In this document: positions 42,590 to 50,936 of the stretch, one piece after another
How positions within the stretch are numbered: position 1 is the stretch's first letter
Layout: each line of letters starts with the position of its first letter
Source of the DNA: Erysipelothrix sp. HDW6A
Lineage (GTDB): Bacteria > Bacillota_I > Bacilli_A > Erysipelotrichales > Erysipelotrichaceae
Direction of reading: 5' to 3'
DNA: 64,000 nucleotides
Assembly: GCF_011400295.1 (NCBI RefSeq)
Contig: NZ_CP049859.1
Location: 1 to 64,000, forward strand
Position numbers and translations under genes: made by a program
The notes under the pieces: generated by a model
The model's input: the letters and a program-made list of their open reading frames with translations, nothing else
Told to the model about the DNA's origin: nothing
Databases searched by the model: none

Positions 42590-43284
42590 TTGAACACCTC
42601 TCTAAATACATCATTCACACTTGCGTTGTACTGCTCACGAAGATCATCACAGTTTTCATGAAGGTATACTTCTCCATCTTTAAGGAAAACAACTTCATCA
42701 AGTACTGGTTCAATATCTGCGATAAGATGCGTTGAAATAATTAATAACGCGTCTTTTGTGTAATTACTTAATATTGTATCAATAATTGAATCTCTCGATG
42801 CAGGGTCAACACCTGCAATTGGCTCATCAAAGATGTAGATATCAGCACGGCGTGATAAACATAGTGCTAACTGGAATTTTTCACGCATACCTTTCGACAT
42901 TTTCGATACGAACATTGTTGGTTCAAGATTAAGCTTGTCAAACAACTCCATCAATATGTTCTCATCAAAGTCTTTGTATAGGTCTCGATAAATATTCGCT
43001 GCTTTAATTCCATTTAAATTTCCATTAATGTATTCAACATCCGGCAAATAAGAAATACTTGCTTTCGATTCTGCCCCTACTGGGTTCCCCATAACACTAA
43101 TTGAACCTTCATAGTCTCTAAGTAATCCAACAATTGTTTTTATAAGTGTTGTTTTACCTGCACCATTGGGTCCACATAAACCTAATATCTTCCCACCACT
43201 GAGTTCTAGATTAACATTTCTCAATACTGGAAAACTACCATAATGTTTTGTAACATTCTGTATACTTAAGTATGATTTTTCCAT
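42583..43284 (-). CDS. ABC transporter ATPase
   Basis: A 233-aa protein. Walker A GPNGAGKTT and Walker B YIFDEPIAGVD are intact; the signature is degenerate (MSKGMREKFQLAL), as in YtrB-like proteins. It is three bases downstream of the GntR regulator. Confidence 0.9.
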   Translation of the reverse strand: MEKSYLSIQNVTKHYGSFPVLRNVNLELSGGKILGLCGPNGAGKTTLIKTIVGLLRDYEGSISVMGNPVGAESKASISYLPDVEYINGNLNGIKAANIYRDLYKDFDENILMELFDKLNLEPTMFVSKMSKGMREKFQLALCLSRRADIYIFDEPIAGVDPASRDSIIDTILSNYTKDALLIISTHLIADIEPVLDEVVFLKDGEVYLHENCDDLREQYNASVNDVFREVFKW

Positions 43285-43287
43285 CTT

Positions 43288-43653
43288 TTACTCCTTATCT
43301 TCCCAAATTTCAGTAATATACGATGTGACATCTGTCACTTCTATCCCCAAATCTTTCATTCTCACAACAAAACCACGCGTGACTTCATGCGACAATGTCT
43401 TTCTAAGTTCACGAATGCGACTTTCATCACTTGTTACAAATTTTCCGTTAGTTCTATCAGTAACAACTAATGATTCACGTTCTAATTCGTTTAATGCTTT
43501 TTGCACTGTGTTTGGATTCACTTTGAACTGTAATGCAAGGTTTCGAATTGAATCGATTCTATCGCCACTTTTTATACGTCCTGAACCTATTTCATAATAG
43601 AAATATTCAATAATCTGACGATAAATAGCTACCGGGCCTTTCCCTATAGGCAT
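43288..43653 (-). CDS. GntR-family regulator, YtrA type
   Basis: A 121-aa protein. The start at 43653 (MPIGKGPVAIYRQI) follows CAGGAGGGTTGCAT. A winged helix (GSGRIKSGDRIDSIRNLALQFKVNPNTVQKALNELE) has only a short C-terminal helix, as in the YtrA subfamily that controls adjacent ABC genes. Confidence 0.9.
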   Translation of the reverse strand: MPIGKGPVAIYRQIIEYFYYEIGSGRIKSGDRIDSIRNLALQFKVNPNTVQKALNELERESLVVTDRTNGKFVTSDESRIRELRKTLSHEVTRGFVVRMKDLGIEVTDVTSYITEIWEDKE

Positions 43654-43665
43654 ATGCAACCCTCC

Positions 43666-43685
43666 TGTACTACATATATAATACA
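43666..43685. promoter_or_regulatory. Candidate GntR operator
   Basis: Near-palindrome TGTACTA-N6-TAATACA just upstream of the GntR ribosome site, overlapping an AT-rich -10 region. Confidence 0.5.
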
Positions 43686-43726
43686 ACAATACAAAAAAAG
43701 GTGCAATCCATAATGGATAACACCTA

Positions 43727-44563
43727 CTAATTTATTTTCTTGTAAGCAAATACTGCAATGGAACCTGGCCCTGTATGTGCAAGAACTATTGGATACAACA
43801 TTTCTTGTTTAACAGGCTTTCCAACACGTTCCTCAAGTTCTGCCACAACATTATTAAAGAGTTCAGGATCACAGTTCCCATCAACTACCGCAAACTCGTA
43901 ATCATCAATATTTCTATTTTCTAAAATCTTATCAATTCCTACTTTTACTGCCTTCTTATGAGTTCTAACTTTTTCAAGCAAATCAATCTCACCTTCAGCA
44001 ACTTTAAGAATTGGGAATATTTTTAATAGATTTGCAATAGCTGCAGCAGTAGGAGTAATTCGACCACCACGTTTTAAGTATTGAATATCTTCAGGAATCA
44101 ATGGCGCAAACATTTCTGCTTCCATTTCTACTCGTTCTTTAATTATTGCTGGTTCAATTCCTGCTTCAGCTAACTTCTTAACATCTAGTGTAATATAAAG
44201 TAGTGGTGTAGCAACAAGCTTTGAATCAATGACCGTGACTCTTCCATTATAGTCTTTCGACAATTGTAGAGCTGTTTGATACGTTCCACTGAGTTTACTA
44301 GAAATTGGTAAGTAGAAAATATGATCATGTGTCTCCAACAGGTCATCAAAAGTACTCATTAATACTCCTAGTGGCGGCTGCGAGGTGCTTACAGTTGCTC
44401 CATTTCGCATTGCTTGAATAAATTCATCACGAGTAATATCTTCTTCTTCAATATATTCTTTTCCATCTATCATTAATGGCATCCTTGTTACGTAAATGCC
44501 TAGTTCTTGAGCTTTTTCCCCGGATATCCCAGCAGAAGAGTCGGTAATAACTGCAAATTTCAT
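43727..44563 (-). CDS. DegV-family fatty-acid-binding protein
   Basis: A 278-aa protein. The start at 44563 (MKFAVITDSSAGIS) follows GGAGGGGCAATTC. DegV marks are the ITDSSAGIS opening, TSQPPLGVLMSTFDDLL and the closing GPGSIAVFAYK. These proteins (FakB type) deliver fatty acids to a kinase that feeds phospholipid synthesis. Confidence 0.88.
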   Translation of the reverse strand: MKFAVITDSSAGISGEKAQELGIYVTRMPLMIDGKEYIEEEDITRDEFIQAMRNGATVSTSQPPLGVLMSTFDDLLETHDHIFYLPISSKLSGTYQTALQLSKDYNGRVTVIDSKLVATPLLYITLDVKKLAEAGIEPAIIKERVEMEAEMFAPLIPEDIQYLKRGGRITPTAAAIANLLKIFPILKVAEGEIDLLEKVRTHKKAVKVGIDKILENRNIDDYEFAVVDGNCDPELFNNVVAELEERVGKPVKQEMLYPIVLAHTGPGSIAVFAYKKIN

Positions 44564-44623
44564 GAATTGCCCCTCCATTAATACGCTAACTATACCATAC
44601 TTCAATCTTTTTTTGATACACTA

Positions 44624-44652
44624 TTTACAAACTTAATTAGATAGGCTATAAT
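44624..44652 (+). promoter_or_regulatory. Promoter of tRNA-His
   Basis: TTTACA (44624-44629), 17 bases, TATAAT (44647-44652). Confidence 0.75.
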
Positions 44653-44664
44653 AGCTAAGCAAAT

Positions 44665-44742
44665 GGCGGTCGTGGCGAAGTAGGTTAACGCACCGGGTTG
44701 TGGCTCCGGCACTCGCGGGTTCGAGCCCCGTCGATCGCCCCA
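44665..44742 (+). tRNA. tRNA-His (GTG)
   Basis: A 78-nt gene including the extra G(-1) opposite C73; anticodon loop TTGTGGC; CCA encoded. Confidence 0.95.
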
Positions 44743-44755
44743 TGTATAAATTAAT

Positions 44756-44778
44756 CCCACTTTCTGGTGGGTTTTTTT
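44756..44778 (+). terminator. Terminator of tRNA-His
   Basis: CCCAC-TTTCTG-GTGGG followed by seven T. Confidence 0.75.
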
Positions 44779-44947
44779 ATATTCTTTTTTACTCGGTAAT
44801 ATCACCAATAATTACGATTGTAATATTCACTATTATTTTACACTTTGAATACTAGTTTTTTTAATAATATTTTCTATTCTCTTCCCTTAACTATTTAGTT
44901 TCCTTGTCACTTGATATAATAGATATATATACAAAGGAGGTTTTTTT

Positions 44948-45970
44948 ATGAATAAGTTTAAAACTTGGCTTGAACCAGCTTCACATAAATTAATAGCTGT
45001 TGTTCTTGTTATTGCAGTTGTAGTAGCAGGATTCTTTGGAATCAAAGCAATTTCATCTCCCCAAAAAGATCCTTTAGTTTTCAAGGATTCCATAATATTT
45101 GAATATGGGGAAGAGTTAAGCAATACCGAGCTTCTTGACAGAATAATAGATAAGGAAAAATCAAGCTATACCTCATTATCAATTGATGAAAATCAGTTTG
45201 ACACTTCTATTATTACTCGTAAACAAGAAGATAAGAAGCCAGCTCCAGAGTTTGAAATAGAAATAATTTTAGATAATAATCCAATAAAAAAGAAAATACA
45301 GTATGAAGTCATTGATACTCAGTCTCCGGTAATTAATGTTTTTGATGAGACCACCCAAACTGGATCCGCCTTAAAGTTAGATGATATCTACACTGCAGAA
45401 GACCCTGTAGATGGTAAGTTAAGCCTGGAATTTTCTGGTGAAGTTAATTGGGATAAAGAAGGTGAATATCCTATGACTGCTAGTGCTACTGATAAAAATG
45501 GTAATACAAGCGAAAAACCATTTATAATCACAGTTACTAAGAAAACTGTTTTAGCTACAATTCAGCCCGAGAAAGAAGACTGGGTTGTAGAGTATACAGA
45601 TAACAATCTAAAAGAGCTCACAAAAATTACAGGAAACACCCAATCAACTGCTAAGCGTCTTGTGTTTGTAATCAAGTCAAAATCAAATGTAGGTAATAAT
45701 CCTGTTGGTTTAATCGGCATACCATGCTCAGATTCAGGTGTCGCATTTGACTATGAACCTGTAGGCGAGTTCACCTATAAACAAAAAGCAAAAGAAAATG
45801 TTGGTGAAGACCGACTCATGGATTATCTTGAGAAAGATTTATTCCATTTTGTAATCAAAGATAATAAACTAAAGGTTATTCCAAACACCCAAAATCTTAG
45901 CATTCAAGAAATGGATGCTTTAGATATGAGTGATGGATTACATGTTGTTAGTGAAGTAAGTTGTCGATAG
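44948..45970 (+). CDS. Membrane-anchored Ig-like protein (chromosomal paralogue)
   Basis: A 340-aa protein: MNKFKTWLEPASHKLIA, a membrane helix at residues 15-36, then FKDSIIFEYGEELS and an Ig-like domain (VIDTQSPVINVFDE, ATDKNGNTSEKPFIITV). The same opening, the FEYGE block and the Ig domain occur in the element's protein at 22714-23907; the C-terminal halves differ. An AAAGGAGG site and an extended -10 (TGATATAAT) precede it. Surface function is unknown. Confidence 0.7.
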   Translation: MNKFKTWLEPASHKLIAVVLVIAVVVAGFFGIKAISSPQKDPLVFKDSIIFEYGEELSNTELLDRIIDKEKSSYTSLSIDENQFDTSIITRKQEDKKPAPEFEIEIILDNNPIKKKIQYEVIDTQSPVINVFDETTQTGSALKLDDIYTAEDPVDGKLSLEFSGEVNWDKEGEYPMTASATDKNGNTSEKPFIITVTKKTVLATIQPEKEDWVVEYTDNNLKELTKITGNTQSTAKRLVFVIKSKSNVGNNPVGLIGIPCSDSGVAFDYEPVGEFTYKQKAKENVGEDRLMDYLEKDLFHFVIKDNKLKVIPNTQNLSIQEMDALDMSDGLHVVSEVSCR

Positions 45971-45971
45971 A

Positions 45972-45995
45972 AAAACCGTCTCTAGGGACGGTTTT
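45972..45995. terminator. Bidirectional terminator
   Basis: AAAACCGTC-loop-GACGGTTTT between convergent genes. Confidence 0.75.
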
Positions 45996-45997
45996 CT

Positions 45998-47101
45998 TTA
46001 GCTTTGACTGTTAATTACAGATACAACTTCAGGATATGTTGCAACCATATCTTGCAATAGAAGTTGATATCCACATGTATCTTCATTAATAAATGTAGGA
46101 CGCATTCTCTTGCAGTTACCATTGCATATCTTTTGGAATGGGCACGTTTTACATTTTTCTGGCAACACTTGGTCATGATCTTTAAATGTTTCCATTACAT
46201 CTTGTTCTAATATGTCATCTAACTTCATAGTATTGATATTTCCCGATTCAAACTCATCAAGTACGTAGAAGTCACAAGGATAAACACTTCCATTTGCCTC
46301 AACAACACATTGTGACTGACAGAAACCTAACATTCCACAACGATCAGGATACCCTCCCATAAACATAGTAATTACATTATCGATTAAGCTTTCACTGAGA
46401 TAGTGTCCTTGTTTAAAGTCGTTTAACCAAAGTTCATAAAACTTCGTATAAAAACTTCCATACAGTTCCGGAGTACACGCGTAGAGGTCCTCCTCAGCAC
46501 TTATTCCAAAGTTTGGCAAGCAAGGTATAAGTTGCACAAACTTGATCCCTTGTTCTTTATAAAAGTTGTAAAGTTTCTCAGGTTGTTTTGCAAGTTGTTT
46601 CGTAAGTACAGTGAGTACATTATATTCAATATCATGTTTTTTAAGTAATTCTAAACCTACTATTACAGCATCATAAGATCCTACATCGTGGAGAAAACGC
46701 ATCATATTATGATTTTCTTTAAATCCATCAATTGAAATACCCACTAAGAAATCATACTCTTTAAATAATTTACACAATCTATCTGTAATTCGTGTTCCAT
46801 TAGTTTGTACAGCGTAACTAACCTCTATTGCGCCACGGTTTGCCTGAGTGTAGTCTATAAAGGCTCTAAAAAAGCGATGACCCGCTAGTAATGGTTCACC
46901 ACCCTGAAACATAAAATTAACACGGTCAAACTGATGCTTGGAATCAAATGCATCATCTACTAATTTTTTCCATGTTTCTTCTTTAATTAATCCATGACTT
47001 TTAACGACTCTACAATTGCTGACGTCATCATAAAAACAATACGTACACACGCAATTACATTCAGCAGAAGCAGGCTTTATTAGAATTGAAGTCTCGCGCA
47101 T
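45998..47101 (-). CDS. Radical SAM/SPASM enzyme, anSME type
   Basis: A 367-aa protein. The start at 47101 (MRETSILIKPASAECNC) follows TTGGAGGGAATAT. CxxxCxxC for the SAM cluster is at residues 16-23 (CVCTYC region). MFQGGEPLLAGHRF and a C-terminal cysteine-rich SPASM region (CGMLGFCQSQC, YPCDFY, CKTCPFQKICNGNC) place it with anaerobic sulfatase-maturating enzymes. No sulfatase is adjacent, so another peptide substrate is possible. Confidence 0.85.
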   Translation of the reverse strand: MRETSILIKPASAECNCVCTYCFYDDVSNCRVVKSHGLIKEETWKKLVDDAFDSKHQFDRVNFMFQGGEPLLAGHRFFRAFIDYTQANRGAIEVSYAVQTNGTRITDRLCKLFKEYDFLVGISIDGFKENHNMMRFLHDVGSYDAVIVGLELLKKHDIEYNVLTVLTKQLAKQPEKLYNFYKEQGIKFVQLIPCLPNFGISAEEDLYACTPELYGSFYTKFYELWLNDFKQGHYLSESLIDNVITMFMGGYPDRCGMLGFCQSQCVVEANGSVYPCDFYVLDEFESGNINTMKLDDILEQDVMETFKDHDQVLPEKCKTCPFQKICNGNCKRMRPTFINEDTCGYQLLLQDMVATYPEVVSVINSQS

Positions 47102-47168
47102 ATTCCCTCCAATATACTTTGAGTAATGCAACTATTATACCATAGTAAGACTGTCTCAAAATCAAAGC

Positions 47169-47282
47169 TTATTGAATAAGAAATACTACGACAGCAATGA
47201 TAAGTAAGACACCAATAACGAGCAAGGATCGTGCAATAACATTATTATGTTCATCAAGTAGCCAATCTTTGAAAGTTTTCAT
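47169..47282 (-). CDS. 37-aa membrane peptide
   Basis: Start at 47282 (MKTFKDWLLDEHN) after AGAGGAGGTAAGT. Its last 20 residues are one membrane helix. Its start resembles the KWLEP/TWLEP opening of the Ig-like anchored proteins. Function unknown. Confidence 0.6.
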   Translation of the reverse strand: MKTFKDWLLDEHNNVIARSLLVIGVLLIIAVVVFLIQ

Positions 47283-47423
47283 ACTTACCTCCTCTTCAAG
47301 ATAGTCCTGAATCAAAAATAGATACGAAGTAATCCAATGTTCCCCTAACAAACACGGTATCAATGAGCCGCTTCTGCTTTCTTTACATCTTAATTATACC
47401 ACATCTTGTTTCATCAAAATAAA

Positions 47424-47498
47424 AAACCAGGATTATGAAATGTTCCTTTGTTAAGTGTTTTATCAACTAACAATAGTTCACTCCATAATTCCTGGTTT
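47424..47498 (-). ncRNA. Long stem-loop in the 3' region of the NrdD-like gene
   Basis: Arms of 14-15 bases (47424-47437 and 47484-47498), differing by one bulged base, with an inner TTGTTA/TTAACAA pairing and a T-run on the minus strand. It may be an extended terminator, a small RNA or a relic of a mobile element. Confidence 0.45.
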
Positions 47499-47775
47499 AG
47501 ATAATGTTGTGTTTTACTCTTTGATTCTCTTCTGCTTTTTTTGCATCGTTGAAACGTTCTAGTGTCCCCACTAAATAACCTGTGATTCTTCGAATCCTTT
47601 GAAAATCTATAGGATTTGTTGACCATTTTGCATCAATAAATTCTCCATCGACTTTTAGTTCAATCGATTGAATTGCTTTGTCTTTATTTCTTTCCAATAC
47701 TGTATCCACATAGTATTTGATATGTTCTTCTTCCATACCTTCTGGATAGACTACTGTAATATTATTGTAATTCAT
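47497..47775 (-). CDS. NrdD C-terminal-like small protein
   Basis: A 92-aa protein. The start at 47775 (MNYNNITVVYPEG) follows GAGGTGACGGAG. The C-terminal half RIRRITGYLVGTLERFNDAKKAEENQRVKH resembles the tail segment seen in proteins annotated as anaerobic ribonucleotide reductase. It lacks the cysteine pairs and catalytic body of NrdD, so it cannot be that enzyme. Its role may be regulatory. Confidence 0.5.
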   Translation of the reverse strand: MNYNNITVVYPEGMEEEHIKYYVDTVLERNKDKAIQSIELKVDGEFIDAKWSTNPIDFQRIRRITGYLVGTLERFNDAKKAEENQRVKHNII

Positions 47776-47819
47776 CTCCGTCACCTCACCATCGCATTAT
47801 ACCTTATTTAATATAATTA

Positions 47820-47975
47820 TTAAACTGTTTCCTCATTCTTTGGGTTCTCAGATTCAATTTCTTTGATTTGACGATAAGCGAGGAGGATGCCCTCTCTAAC
47901 TGCTCGAGAAACAATTTCAAACAAGATCAATGCAAAAAAGGCAATTCCAAAAAACCAAACCAATAGTACGATCAT
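47820..47975 (-). CDS. 51-aa membrane protein
   Basis: The frame from ATG at 47975 (MIVLLVWFFGIAFFAL) is preceded by GAAGGAGGGGACAATT, a strong site. One membrane helix is followed by an amphipathic charged tail ending ENPKNEETV. Function unknown. Confidence 0.6.
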   Translation of the reverse strand: MIVLLVWFFGIAFFALILFEIVSRAVREGILLAYRQIKEIESENPKNEETV

Positions 47976-48060
47976 AATTGTCCCCTCCTTCTTATATAAA
48001 TATTATACCCTTTAACCATAACAATCGAACACTAAAAGTGCCGTTTAGTCCACAATTATA

Positions 48061-48089
48061 TTGACTACATCCCTATATAATGATATTGT
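48061..48089 (+). promoter_or_regulatory. Promoter of cold-shock gene 1
   Basis: TTGACT, 17 bases, TATTGT. The predicted transcript begins near GTTATAAG (48096) and has a leader of about 77 bases, matching the arrangement before cold-shock gene 2. Confidence 0.6.
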
Positions 48090-48172
48090 TTGATTGTTAT
48101 AAGAAATCGTACACTTTATAATATCTGTTGTTATTAAATGTAGATCCTTATTCTAGACAGGAGGTATTATAC

Positions 48173-48376
48173 ATGGAAACAGGAAAAGTAAAATTCTTTA
48201 ATGCTGAAAAAGGTTTTGGATTCATCATCGTTGATGGTTCAAATGAAGAAATTTTCGTTCACTTCTCAGCAATCGTTGCAGACGGTTACAAATCTTTAAA
48301 CGAAGGTCAAGCAGTATCATTTGATATCGTTGAAGGACAACGTGGCAAACAAGCTGACAATGTACGCGGACTTTAA
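48173..48376 (+). CDS. Cold-shock protein 1
   Basis: A 67-aa single cold-shock domain. The start at 48173 ([18 protein letters not shown]) follows ACAGGAGGTATTATAC. RNP1 [15 protein letters not shown] and RNP2 EIFVHFS are intact. An RNA chaperone. About 90% like the product at 56234-56437. Confidence 0.95.
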   Translation: METGKVKFFNAEKGFGFIIVDGSNEEIFVHFSAIVADGYKSLNEGQAVSFDIVEGQRGKQADNVRGL

Positions 48377-48381
48377 TTCCC

Positions 48382-48407
48382 AAAGAGCCTAACGGCTCTT
48401 TTTTTAT
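48382..48407 (+). terminator. Terminator of cold-shock gene 1
   Basis: AAAGAGCC-TAAC-GGCTCTTT followed by T-run. Confidence 0.8.
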
Positions 48408-48429
48408 TTTCCTATCATGTATAAACACT

Positions 48430-48933
48430 ATGAAACGTTATACACTTTCCGATTATCACGATCACTCTCCATTTAAGTCGACCCGACTCGCAGTACGGGC
48501 AATAATCCTTGACTCAAGCAGAACAAAGATACTCACTCAATTTTTAAACTCATGGAATATTACAACAATCCCTGGTGGTGGAGTTGAGGACCAGGAAACC
48601 TTGGAAGATGCAATCATTCGTGAAGTTCTTGAGGAAACAGGCTATTCTACACGTATTATCACTCCTCTATGTGAGGTTGAAGAATTTCGTGAACATCAGC
48701 TCTTCCATCAAATCAACACCTTCTATGTACTAGAAGTCGATGGTATCCAAAATGAGCGCAAACTATCAACCAAAGAACAAGATTACGGCATCTCTAACGA
48801 GTGGCTTGCCCTAGAAGATGCCTACACTCAAATTTATACGCAAGATGTCGATACAAAGCAGCGATGGTTTGTACAGCAACGTGATATCTTAGCATTTAAT
48901 TATTTTTTCGAAAATTATAGTAAAATGATATAA
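48430..48933 (+). CDS. Nudix hydrolase
   Basis: A 167-aa protein. The Nudix box is complete at residues 49-71 (GGGVEDQETLEDA, then REVLEETG), binding Mg and cleaving nucleoside-diphosphate-linked substrates. It starts soon after the terminator, and its ribosome site is weak. Specific substrate unknown. Confidence 0.85.
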   Translation: MKRYTLSDYHDHSPFKSTRLAVRAIILDSSRTKILTQFLNSWNITTIPGGGVEDQETLEDAIIREVLEETGYSTRIITPLCEVEEFREHQLFHQINTFYVLEVDGIQNERKLSTKEQDYGISNEWLALEDAYTQIYTQDVDTKQRWFVQQRDILAFNYFFENYSKMI

Positions 48934-48947
48934 AGCGAGGTAATACT

Positions 48948-48977
48948 ATGAAACGAATTATCAACTCGATACGATAA
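48948..48977 (+). CDS. Possible 9-aa leader peptide
   Basis: GCGAGGTAATACT precedes ATG and the frame MKRIINSIR-stop. Its last codons are part of the first arm of two competing hairpins (48965-49019) before the methyltransferase gene. The layout resembles leader-peptide attenuation of erm-type methylases. Confidence 0.45.
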   Translation: MKRIINSIR

Positions 48978-49019
48978 AGTGCGACACCGTATCGAGTATG
49001 TCGAATTTTTATCGTATCG
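48965..49019 (+). promoter_or_regulatory. Mutually exclusive hairpins before a methyltransferase
   Basis: Arm CTCGATACG (48965-48973) can pair with CGTATCGAG (48988-48996). Alternatively CGATACGATAAA (48967-48978) can pair with its 12-base complement at 49008-49019. The two pairings share bases, so ribosome position on the leader could choose between them. Confidence 0.6.
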
Positions 49020-49054
49020 TAAACATCAATAAACATACTAAAGGATAAAAAATT

Positions 49055-49798
49055 ATGAATAATAAATTTGAATTTTGGCTTCAAGAAGAAGCCGCAAGCT
49101 TTTCTGGATGGGATTTTTCATATCTTGATAATCGGTGGGAGATGGAAGATTTACCTTGGGACTATTCTGAAATTGTAAAGAATTACCTTAGTCCTGATCT
49201 TCTCTTACTTGATATGGGGACAGCTGGAGGTGAAAATCTCCTTAGTTTTAATCATCCTTTTAATAACACATCCGTTACTGAAGGATATGAACCAAATTAT
49301 CAACTTTGCAAGAAAATACTGGAACCCTTAGGAGTAACTGTAAAGTTTTGTGATGATGATCTGTTACCTTATGATAGCTGTTCATTTGATATCATCATGA
49401 ACAGGCATGAAAGTTACAATCTATCAGAAGTACTTCGAACACTAAAGCCTGGTGGTGTCTTTATCACTCAACAAGTTGGAGCAATGAATAACTATAAGCT
49501 TTCAGAGTTTCTTCTTGATATTCCACACATTCTCAAGATAGAAAATACTTTGGACCACAACATACATATAGCTGAAAATCTTGGTTTTGAAATCCTCAAT
49601 AAAAACGAATTCTACGCTCGTTTAAGATTTTTTGATATTGGAGCGCTTGTATACTATGCGAAAATAATTGAATGGGAATTCCCAAACTTTTCGGTAAGCA
49701 AACACTTTGGTAAACTAAGTCTATTAGATGATATCCTTGATAATCAAGGGTTCATTGATACAATAGAGCACAGATACCTTCTCGTATTAAGAAAATAA
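49055..49798 (+). CDS. Class I SAM-dependent methyltransferase
   Basis: A 247-aa protein. Motif I LLLLDMGTAGGENLL and the post-I region (VTEGYEPN) bind SAM; FDIIMNRHESYNLSEVLRTLKPGGVFITQQ follows as in UbiE/small-molecule or rRNA methylases. AAAGGATAAAAAATT precedes the start. The leader with alternative hairpins suggests inducible expression. Substrate unknown. Confidence 0.8.
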   Translation: MNNKFEFWLQEEAASFSGWDFSYLDNRWEMEDLPWDYSEIVKNYLSPDLLLLDMGTAGGENLLSFNHPFNNTSVTEGYEPNYQLCKKILEPLGVTVKFCDDDLLPYDSCSFDIIMNRHESYNLSEVLRTLKPGGVFITQQVGAMNNYKLSEFLLDIPHILKIENTLDHNIHIAENLGFEILNKNEFYARLRFFDIGALVYYAKIIEWEFPNFSVSKHFGKLSLLDDILDNQGFIDTIEHRYLLVLRK

Positions 49799-49823
49799 TG
49801 ACGTTAATTTACTTTATAAACAC

Positions 49824-49852
49824 TTTACATACGAACTTTCCAATGGTATGGT
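49824..49852 (+). promoter_or_regulatory. Possible promoter of the DUF898 gene
   Basis: TTTACA, 17 bases, TATGGT. Confidence 0.4.
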
Positions 49853-49880
49853 TTGATTATATTATATGGGAGGGAAGATT

Positions 49881-50195
49881 ATGAGAGATTCATATTTTGA
49901 TGGTGGACTACTGGAACTTATTTTATACAGACTCTTAGGTTTCTTAGTTACACTCTTTACACTTGGAATTTGTGCTCCATGGGCAGTTACAATGGTAGAA
50001 GGTTACATGGCAAAACACACAGTCATCCAAGGTCGTCGCTTACGTTTTGTAGGTTCTGCGTTCGGTTTATTTACTCAATGGATTAAATGGCTCTTGTTAA
50101 TATTTATTACATTTGGTATTTACTCATTCTGGGTACAGATTAAAATGAAACAATGGGTCGTTGCCAATACAATATTTGACGACGAAAGTTTCTAA
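49881..50195 (+). CDS. DUF898/YjgN-family membrane protein
   Basis: A 104-aa protein. The start at 49881 (MRDSYFDGG) follows GGAGGGAAGATT. Two membrane regions each carry the family hallmark of a helix ending in a Trp motif (GICAPWAVTMVEGY and GIYSFWVQIKMKQWVVANT). It is half the length of a full YjgN. Function unknown. Confidence 0.75.
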   Translation: MRDSYFDGGLLELILYRLLGFLVTLFTLGICAPWAVTMVEGYMAKHTVIQGRRLRFVGSAFGLFTQWIKWLLLIFITFGIYSFWVQIKMKQWVVANTIFDDESF

Positions 50196-50211
50196 TTATT
50201 AAGATCAAATT

Positions 50212-50236
50212 AAAACACTGCCAGGCAGTGTTTTTT
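50212..50236. terminator. Bidirectional terminator
   Basis: CACTGCC-A-GGCAGTG with A-run before and T-run after, between convergent genes. Confidence 0.75.
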
Positions 50237-50239
50237 CAT

Positions 50240-50809
50240 TTATCGAGGCATATATCCCGACTGTCCGTAAATTGAAATCGTATATATCATTTCTGATACT
50301 TCATGAATATCGCGTGTTTCATCTTCTTTTAACCATTTTCTAACGACACTGACCGCACCTGTAGCTAAAAACTCGAAAATGTATTCAGAATCTGGGTGAA
50401 CTGGAATACCTGTATTGTGATTCATAAAGTTCTCTCTCTTTACGATATCAATTAGTTGTCGGATAAATCCTTGATTAGCATTATCACCTAACATAACTAA
50501 AACAATACGTTTATTCTCCAGGATATACTCTAGAATCTTTTCAATAGGTTGAACGGTGAAGGAACGGACATCTCCGATGTTTTCTTCTGCCAAAAGTGAA
50601 TTGATAGAATCAATCAAACCCTTCTCTATACTTACAAGAACATGCATTGGATTATCATAATGTGCATAAAAAGTAGAACGGTTAATTTGCGCATGTTCGC
50701 AAATTTCCTTAACAGTAATCCGTGAAATATCTTTATGTTCTAGCAATTCGATCATACTACTGTTGATAGCTGAAATAGAACTTAGAATTCTTTTATCTGT
50801 CTTTTTCAT
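50240..50809 (-). CDS. TetR-family regulator
   Basis: A 189-aa protein. The start at 50809 (MKKTDKRILSSIS) follows AAGGGTGATGATTCT. N-terminal helix-turn-helix: ISRITVKEICEHAQINRSTFYAHYDN. The C-terminal part resembles the TetR_C/DhaS type. Divergent from the ABC transporter, which it probably controls. Confidence 0.88.
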   Translation of the reverse strand: MKKTDKRILSSISAINSSMIELLEHKDISRITVKEICEHAQINRSTFYAHYDNPMHVLVSIEKGLIDSINSLLAEENIGDVRSFTVQPIEKILEYILENKRIVLVMLGDNANQGFIRQLIDIVKRENFMNHNTGIPVHPDSEYIFEFLATGAVSVVRKWLKEDETRDIHEVSEMIYTISIYGQSGYMPR

Positions 50810-50860
50810 AGAATCATCACCCTTTTCGTATTTATCCAACACTTCTTATGAATCTGTTTG

Positions 50861-50889
50861 TTGTCAAGAATCATTACAACCATTATAAT
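50861..50889 (+). promoter_or_regulatory. Promoter of the FtsX-type transporter
   Basis: TTGTCA, 17 bases, TATAAT. GTTGT...ACAAC half-sites flank the spacer and could be the TetR operator. Confidence 0.65.
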
Positions 50890-50936
50890 TTAAGTGTAAA
50901 AGATATTCAACACTGTGTATGATAAATGGAGGTTCT

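Noticed and set aside
47414..47626. 70-aa minus-strand frame overlapping the stem-loop
   Set aside because: It is out of frame with the better-supported NrdD-like gene and lacks a ribosome site.
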